Assembly (NCBI RefSeq): GCF_022751215.1
Contig: NZ_JAICDG010000001.1
Span: 1,860,001 to 1,924,000 of the forward strand
Reading direction: 5' to 3'
From: Actinomadura terrae
GTDB taxonomy: Bacteria; Actinomycetota; Actinomycetes; Streptosporangiales; Streptosporangiaceae
Length of the DNA stretch: 64,000 nt
The notes below the pieces were generated by a model, which was not told the DNA's origin, did no database searches, and saw only the letters and a list, made by a program, of their open reading frames with translations. The position numbers and the translations under genes are program-made. Every line of letters begins with the position of its first letter. Position 1 is the stretch's first letter. This document shows, piece after piece, positions 60,901 through 64,000 of the stretch.

Positions 60901-61245
60901 GAGTTTGACCGGGTCGGCGTCGGCGGCGAAGAATGCCTCGTCGGAGAGGTCCGCCGCTTCGATTGTGCGGGTGACCTCGTGGAGTGCCGCCGCGCGGTCG
61001 CCATCGGTGAGGCCCGGGAACTCGTGGTCTGCGAAGGTCATCAAGCGTTCGGCGACCGCGTCCGCGATGCCCTCGAACTGCCGGTGGACGCGGCGCCGTT
61101 TGATCTCGTCCGGGAAGCCGGTCTTGATCAGTTCGACCAGGTCCTTGCCCGCCGCGTCCCGGGACGAGCGGGACGCCATCCAGCGTCCCGCCGCGACCTG
61201 GGCTACCGAACCGCCGATCCGTAACGCGGCCACCTCGACCGACAT
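57991..61245 (-). CDS. NACHT-domain NTPase with leucine-rich repeats (bNACHT, NLR-like)
   Basis: A 1084-residue STAND NTPase. The N-terminal helical region (1-260) lacks an obvious enzymatic effector and resembles the NACHT N-terminal helical domains. The P-loop is GEAGGGKST (290-298; K296), the Walker B region is AVLLVDGVDEV (369-379) and a sensor TSRP is at 406-409. Helical winged/superhelical parts follow to about 760 and leucine-rich repeats fill the rest (LPRLRRLSLGQPGL, LRNLENLRLTECPN and others), ending in a short tail. Bacterial NACHT proteins are known anti-phage sensors that oligomerise on phage protein. The ATG at 61245 has GGGGGTG before it. It is 44 bases downstream of the leucine-degradation operon and in the same direction. 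Confidence 0.9.
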   Translation of the reverse strand: MSVEVAALRIGGSVAQVAAGRWMASRSSRDAAGKDLVELIKTGFPDEIKRRRVHRQFEGIADAVAERLMTFADHEFPGLTDGDRAAALHEVTRTIEAADLSDEAFFAADADPVKLARSLRSRLSSREAELELGEAGARLYEIVLDECCDCLARILIHLPQFGARASVETLERLTGLSDQIGAVLSRLPVRSLTAPEGETDDQEFTRRYLASISENLDTLELFGVRFERFARPQTTLSVAYISLNVSDDSAPRRPRRPQAVPVSEWREDSGMGSVRVEQALGENELMLVRGEAGGGKSTLLRWLAVTAARGAFTGPLTGWNGSVPFVIKLRSHAGGPLPRPEEFLDHVAGNLAGIMPRGWVHRRLLSGRAVLLVDGVDEVADARRQAVRVWLRNLLGAFRGIRVVVTSRPAAAGSDWLRAEGFATAFLEQLGPSDVRALVQHWHGAVRDCADLPCDPERLPGYEARLLGRLEAAPHLRTLASNPLLAAMLCALNLDRESLPRNRMALYAATLDMLLETRDAKRGIPSPLERDQKVRILQDLAWHLSHSGRVELSKWTVEKLIADRLASMPQIRLSAGSVLELLLQRSGVIREPVPGRIDFVHRTVQEYLAAKQAADLGDMDLLIYNAHLDAWRETVLMAAGHANEPLRRELISGILTRAAAKPRHARALRLVAVSCLETLPSVPDDLRADLDRCLDALSPPRSVAAARSLATVGEPALARLPETLTGVSMAAAKAAIHLARLVNGPAALDVLSRYGNDPRYPLQYELTKAWEYFDPEEYATRVLAAAPADTERRVRYSPSRLGALRLLPPLLLLSVYTREPVDFSYLGAHAQSIEDLNHYSDARAPAPTRIPDLPRLRRLSLGQPGLNTLRFLDDLPELKMIWLTRCEDLIDFSPMKRHQGLETLMLFNSYHLTDVDMLPPLGGLTSLGLSGSPLNCGLADVVSQTPLLRHLIIEECDLEINLHSLTPLPLTDLRLELKGLKSDIGALASLKGLTFLELCGTAVHDLSPLAELRNLENLRLTECPNVTDVSCLSGLPRLRHLSLRGVSPGIDLGPLAANRKLRVEKPITQEVRGGAAFGRRWTIW

Positions 61246-61289
61246 CGCACCCCCATGCCTTGGAAATCCAAGTATGGCGGGACGAACCG

Positions 61290-62438
61290 TCAGGAGGGAG
61301 GAAGTCCGAGCGCTCGGGCGATGAGCATCCGCTGCACCTCCGACGTCCCCTCGCCGACTTCCAAGATCTTCGCGTCGCGGTAGAAGCGGCCGACCGCGTA
61401 TTCGTTCATGAAGCCGTAGCCGCCGAAGATCTGGGTGGCGTCGCGCGCGTTGTCCATGGCCGCGTTGGAGGAGACGAGCTTGGCGATCGACGCCTCCTTC
61501 TTGAACGGCTGACCGGCGAGCAGCCTCGCCGCCGCCGCGTAGTAGGCGAGGCGGGCGGTGTGGGCGCGGACCTCCATGTCCGCGACCTTGAACTGGATGG
61601 CCTGGTAGTGGCCGATCTGCTTGCCGAACGCCTCGCGCTCGCGGACGTAGCGCAGGCACTCGTCCACGCAGCCCTGGGCGAGGCCGACGGACAGGGCGGC
61701 GATCGCGATGCGCCCCTCGTCCAAGGTACGAAGGAACTGCGCGTAGCCCCGGCCGCGTTCGCCGACGAGGTTCTCGGCCGGGACGCGGACGTTGTCGAAG
61801 GACAGCTCGCGGGTGTCGGAGGACGACCAGCCGACCTTGGAGTACTTGCGTCCGACGGTGAAGCCCGGCGTGCCGTTCGGGACGATGATCGTGGAGATCT
61901 CGCCCTCGCCGGTGTAGGCGGTGACGGTGACGAACGCGGTGATATCGGTGCCGGAGTTGGTGATGAACGACTTGGAGCCGTTGATCACCCACGTGTCGCC
62001 GTCCAGGTGGGCGGTGGTGCGCATGCCGCCGGGCACGTCGGAGCCGCCGCCCGGCTCGGTCAGCCCGAACCCGGCGAGCTTCTCGCCGGAGGTGAGCATG
62101 GGCAGCCAGCGGGCCTTCTGCTCGTCCGTGCCGAACCGGTAGATCGGCATCGCGCCGAGCGAGACCCCGGCCTCCAGCGTCACCGCCACGGACGAGTCGA
62201 CGCGCGCCAGCTCCTCCAGGGCCAGGCACAGCGCGAAGTAGTCGCCGCCCATGCCGCCGTGCTCCTCGGGGAACGGCAGCCCGAACAGGCCCATCTTGCC
62301 CATCGCCGCGACGATCTCGTACGGGAACTCGCCCTGCTCGTACAGGTCGCCGATCACCGGCGCGACGGTCTCGCGCGCGAACCGCTCGACCGTGCGGCGC
62401 AGCTCTTCCTGCTCGTCGGTCAGCTTGAAGTCGATCAT
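61290..62438 (-). CDS. Acyl-CoA dehydrogenase (isovaleryl-CoA type)
   Basis: A 382-residue acyl-CoA dehydrogenase. GFGLTEPGGGSDVPGGMRTT is the FAD/substrate signature, QIFGGYGFMNEYAVGRFYRD the C-terminal one, and the base is likely the E in EVGEGTSEVQRMLIAR. The neighbouring HMG-CoA lyase and acyl-CoA carboxylase alpha subunit point to leucine degradation, in which isovaleryl-CoA is oxidised to methylcrotonyl-CoA. The ATG at 62438 overlaps the stop of the lyase gene as ATGA. It is the last gene of this operon. Confidence 0.92.
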   Translation of the reverse strand: MIDFKLTDEQEELRRTVERFARETVAPVIGDLYEQGEFPYEIVAAMGKMGLFGLPFPEEHGGMGGDYFALCLALEELARVDSSVAVTLEAGVSLGAMPIYRFGTDEQKARWLPMLTSGEKLAGFGLTEPGGGSDVPGGMRTTAHLDGDTWVINGSKSFITNSGTDITAFVTVTAYTGEGEISTIIVPNGTPGFTVGRKYSKVGWSSSDTRELSFDNVRVPAENLVGERGRGYAQFLRTLDEGRIAIAALSVGLAQGCVDECLRYVREREAFGKQIGHYQAIQFKVADMEVRAHTARLAYYAAAARLLAGQPFKKEASIAKLVSSNAAMDNARDATQIFGGYGFMNEYAVGRFYRDAKILEVGEGTSEVQRMLIARALGLPPS

Positions 62439-63367
62439 GATTGCTCCGATCCGGGAGAGAGGGCCTGGACGACGCGGGACGGGCTCGGGCGGCCGAGGTG
62501 CCCGGCCATCCACTGGCTGGTCGAGACGAGCTTGCGGAGGTCGACGCCGGTTTGGACGCCGAGTCCGTCCAGCATCCAGACGAGGTCCTCGGTGGCGAGG
62601 TTGCCGGTGGCGCTCTCGGCGTAGGGGCAGCCGCCCAGGCCGCCCGCGGACGCGTCCACGACGGTGACTCCGGCCTGGAGGGCGGCGAGGGTGTTGGCGA
62701 GCGCCTGCCCGTAGGTGTCGTGGAAGTGGACGGCGAGTCGGTCGGTGCCGATGCCCGCGTCCGTGATCGCCTGGATCAGGGCGGTGACCCGGCCGGGGGT
62801 GCCGACGCCGATGGTGTCGCCGAGGCTGAGCTGGGAGCAGCCCATGTCCATCATGCGGGACGCGACGGACACGACCTGCTCGACCGGGACGTCGCCCTCC
62901 CACGGGTCCCCGCACACCATCGACACGTAGGCGCGCACCCAGAGGCCCTGGGCGCGCGCGCGTTCCACGACGGGTGCGAACATGGCGAGCGACTCGTCCA
63001 CGGTGCGGTTGAGGTTGCGGCGCGCGAACGTCTCGGTGGCGCTGCCGAAGATCGCGATCTCGGTGACGCCGCGGGCGAGCGCCCGGTCCAGGCCCCGCTC
63101 GTTCGGGACGAGCACCGGGTAGCGCAGCTCGGGGGAGCGCGGCAGGACGCCGAGCAGCTCCTCCGCGTCGGCGAGCTGCGGGACCCATTTCGGGTGGACG
63201 AAGCTCGTCGTCTCGATCGTGCGCAGGCCCGCGTCGGCGAGCCGGGTCACGAACTCGGCCTTGACCTCGGCGGGGACGACCGTGTCCTCGTTCTGGAGCC
63301 CGTCGCGCGGGCCGACCTCGTAGATCGTGACACGCTCGGGAAGCCCCGGCAGCGGTGTCGCCATCAT
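62435..63367 (-). CDS. mvaB: Hydroxymethylglutaryl-CoA lyase
   Basis: A 310-residue TIM-barrel lyase that splits HMG-CoA into acetyl-CoA and acetoacetate, the last step of leucine degradation. EVGPRDGLQNE is the N-terminal metal/substrate motif, SLGDTIGVGTPG and HFHDTYGQALAN carry the metal-binding residues, and GLGGCPYAE contains the catalytic cysteine. The ATG at 63367 overlaps the upstream gene stop (ATGA), and its own stop overlaps the next start. Confidence 0.94.
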   Translation of the reverse strand: MMATPLPGLPERVTIYEVGPRDGLQNEDTVVPAEVKAEFVTRLADAGLRTIETTSFVHPKWVPQLADAEELLGVLPRSPELRYPVLVPNERGLDRALARGVTEIAIFGSATETFARRNLNRTVDESLAMFAPVVERARAQGLWVRAYVSMVCGDPWEGDVPVEQVVSVASRMMDMGCSQLSLGDTIGVGTPGRVTALIQAITDAGIGTDRLAVHFHDTYGQALANTLAALQAGVTVVDASAGGLGGCPYAESATGNLATEDLVWMLDGLGVQTGVDLRKLVSTSQWMAGHLGRPSPSRVVQALSPGSEQS

Positions 63368-64000
63368 GCCTCCTCGATCACGGCCAGCACCGCGTCCAGC
63401 GCGACCTGCGCGCCCGCGCGGACCGGCAGGCTCGCCACGACGCCCGCGAGCGGCGCGGTGATGGTGTGCTCCATCTTCATCGCCTCGACGACCACGAGGG
63501 GCTGGCCCTCCTCGACGCGGTCGCCCTCGGCGGCCTTGACGGCGAGGACCGTACCCGGCATGGGGCTGCGCAGCACCCCGTCGCCGGACGCGGCGGACGC
63601 GGCGCCGCCCTCGGCGCGGACGTGCTCGGCGAGCGCCCAGGCGTGTCCCTCGCGGCCGAGCCACAGCGTGCGGCCGTCGCGGGCGGCGGCGAACGTGATC
63701 GTCCGGTCGCCGTAGGACAGTGCCAGGCCGGAGGGGGTGGCCGACAGGGCGGCGTCGACCGGCGGGTCGTCGCCGATGCGGACCTTCGCGGACGCGGCGC
63801 GCCCCTGCACGCGGACCTCGACCGGGTCGCCGCCGGACGGGGTGATGATCCAGGGCGTCCAGGCGTGGGCGCCGGGGCGCCAGCCGTCCGGGATCGCCCA
63901 CGGGTCATCGAGGTCTTCCGGTTCGAGGGCGAGCATCCGTTCCAGCGCGGCGGCGGCGAACGCCTCGGGTGGGACGGCGGCGCCGGAGAGCAGGTCGTCC
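63364..64000 (-). CDS. Acyl-CoA carboxylase alpha subunit (methylcrotonyl/propionyl type), C-terminal part (partial)
   Basis: The last 211 residues or so of a biotin-dependent carboxylase alpha chain, open at the window edge. The biotinyl lysine is in VVEAMKMEHTI, within the BCCP domain (about the last 75 residues), preceded by the BT-type linker region (WTPWIITPSGGDPVEVRVQG). The context with HMG-CoA lyase and isovaleryl-type dehydrogenase makes methylcrotonyl-CoA carboxylase the best assignment. The stop overlaps the lyase start as ATGA. Confidence 0.9.
   Translation of the reverse strand, partial: DDLLSGAAVPPEAFAAAALERMLALEPEDLDDPWAIPDGWRPGAHAWTPWIITPSGGDPVEVRVQGRAASAKVRIGDDPPVDAALSATPSGLALSYGDRTITFAAARDGRTLWLGREGHAWALAEHVRAEGGAASAASGDGVLRSPMPGTVLAVKAAEGDRVEEGQPLVVVEAMKMEHTITAPLAGVVASLPVRAGAQVALDAVLAVIEEA

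Noticed and set aside
57991..62229. A 1412-codon frame running through the NACHT gene and into the acyl-CoA dehydrogenase region.
   Set aside because: The upstream 330 codons are an antisense or off-frame reading of the dehydrogenase; NACHT similarity starts at the ATG at 61245.

Overview
The window is about 64 kb of very GC-rich DNA with strong third-position G/C bias and frequent GTG and TTG starts. The gene content points to a filamentous actinomycete of the Thermomonosporaceae/Streptosporangiales type (Actinomadura-like). The markers are two Lsr2 nucleoid proteins, several XRE(DUF5753)/DUF397 and HATPase regulatory genes, two DUF574-type SAM methyltransferases, a DUF5999 protein, an LPFR small protein and a CASTOR/POLLUX-type channel. 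No plasmid or phage replication, integrase or intact transposase gene was seen, so it reads as chromosome with accessory patches. The genus is an inference.

Layout. 1-5.7 kb: end of a flavin monooxygenase, an EamA permease, a repeat-tailed membrane protein, a RCK-type ion channel and tandem lsr2 genes. 6-13.3 kb: a large catalase, an MFS pump, and an orphan ctaD/qcrB pair (aa3 oxidase subunit I and cytochrome b) facing each other with overlapping 3' ends. 13.3-20.8 kb: two LysR/transporter pairs, a PrsW-like protease translationally coupled to a secreted/anchored protein, a Cys-rich pentapeptide protein and a 2OG-Fe(II) oxygenase. 20.9-22.6 kb: a PrmC-like methyltransferase, an LPFR small protein, then a 25-codon ORF and a small cluster of tRNAs (Gly-like, Lys-CTT, Gln-CTG). 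22.7-31.2 kb: acyl-CoA dehydrogenase, a LysR/MFS gene pair whose 5' ends were both removed by one deletion, regulators, an alpha/beta hydrolase and a DUF4041/GIY-YIG protein.

31.4-35.1 kb holds two paralogous small membrane proteins sharing an acidic motif and an upstream DNA motif, around a molybdopterin oxidoreductase and a DUF5999 gene. 36-44 kb: DedA, a two-component pair, YbaK, an FAD oxidoreductase invaded by an 18-bp minisatellite, MarR/DoxX with a clear operator, and OtsA. 44-50 kb is mostly accessory: HATPase/DUF397, a gene-poor 1.1 kb stretch, a frameshifted I36 inhibitor-like gene, and a metal-resistance-like group (MerB-like, CadD, VOC). 50-57 kb: an MFS pump, an orphan asparagine-synthetase-like enzyme, HATPase, XRE/DUF397, an AhpD-like protein lacking its cysteines behind a structured leader, a methyltransferase and an orphan Imm21 protein.

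The right end is a leucine-degradation operon on the minus strand (acyl-CoA carboxylase alpha subunit, HMG-CoA lyase, isovaleryl-type acyl-CoA dehydrogenase) with ATGA overlaps. Its 3' end lies 44 bases from a 1084-residue NACHT-LRR protein of the bacterial NLR-like class, the best anti-phage-type candidate here. The most likely new leads are the NACHT-LRR gene, the acidic-motif paralog pair, the tRNA/sORF cluster and the leader RNA at 55.2 kb.
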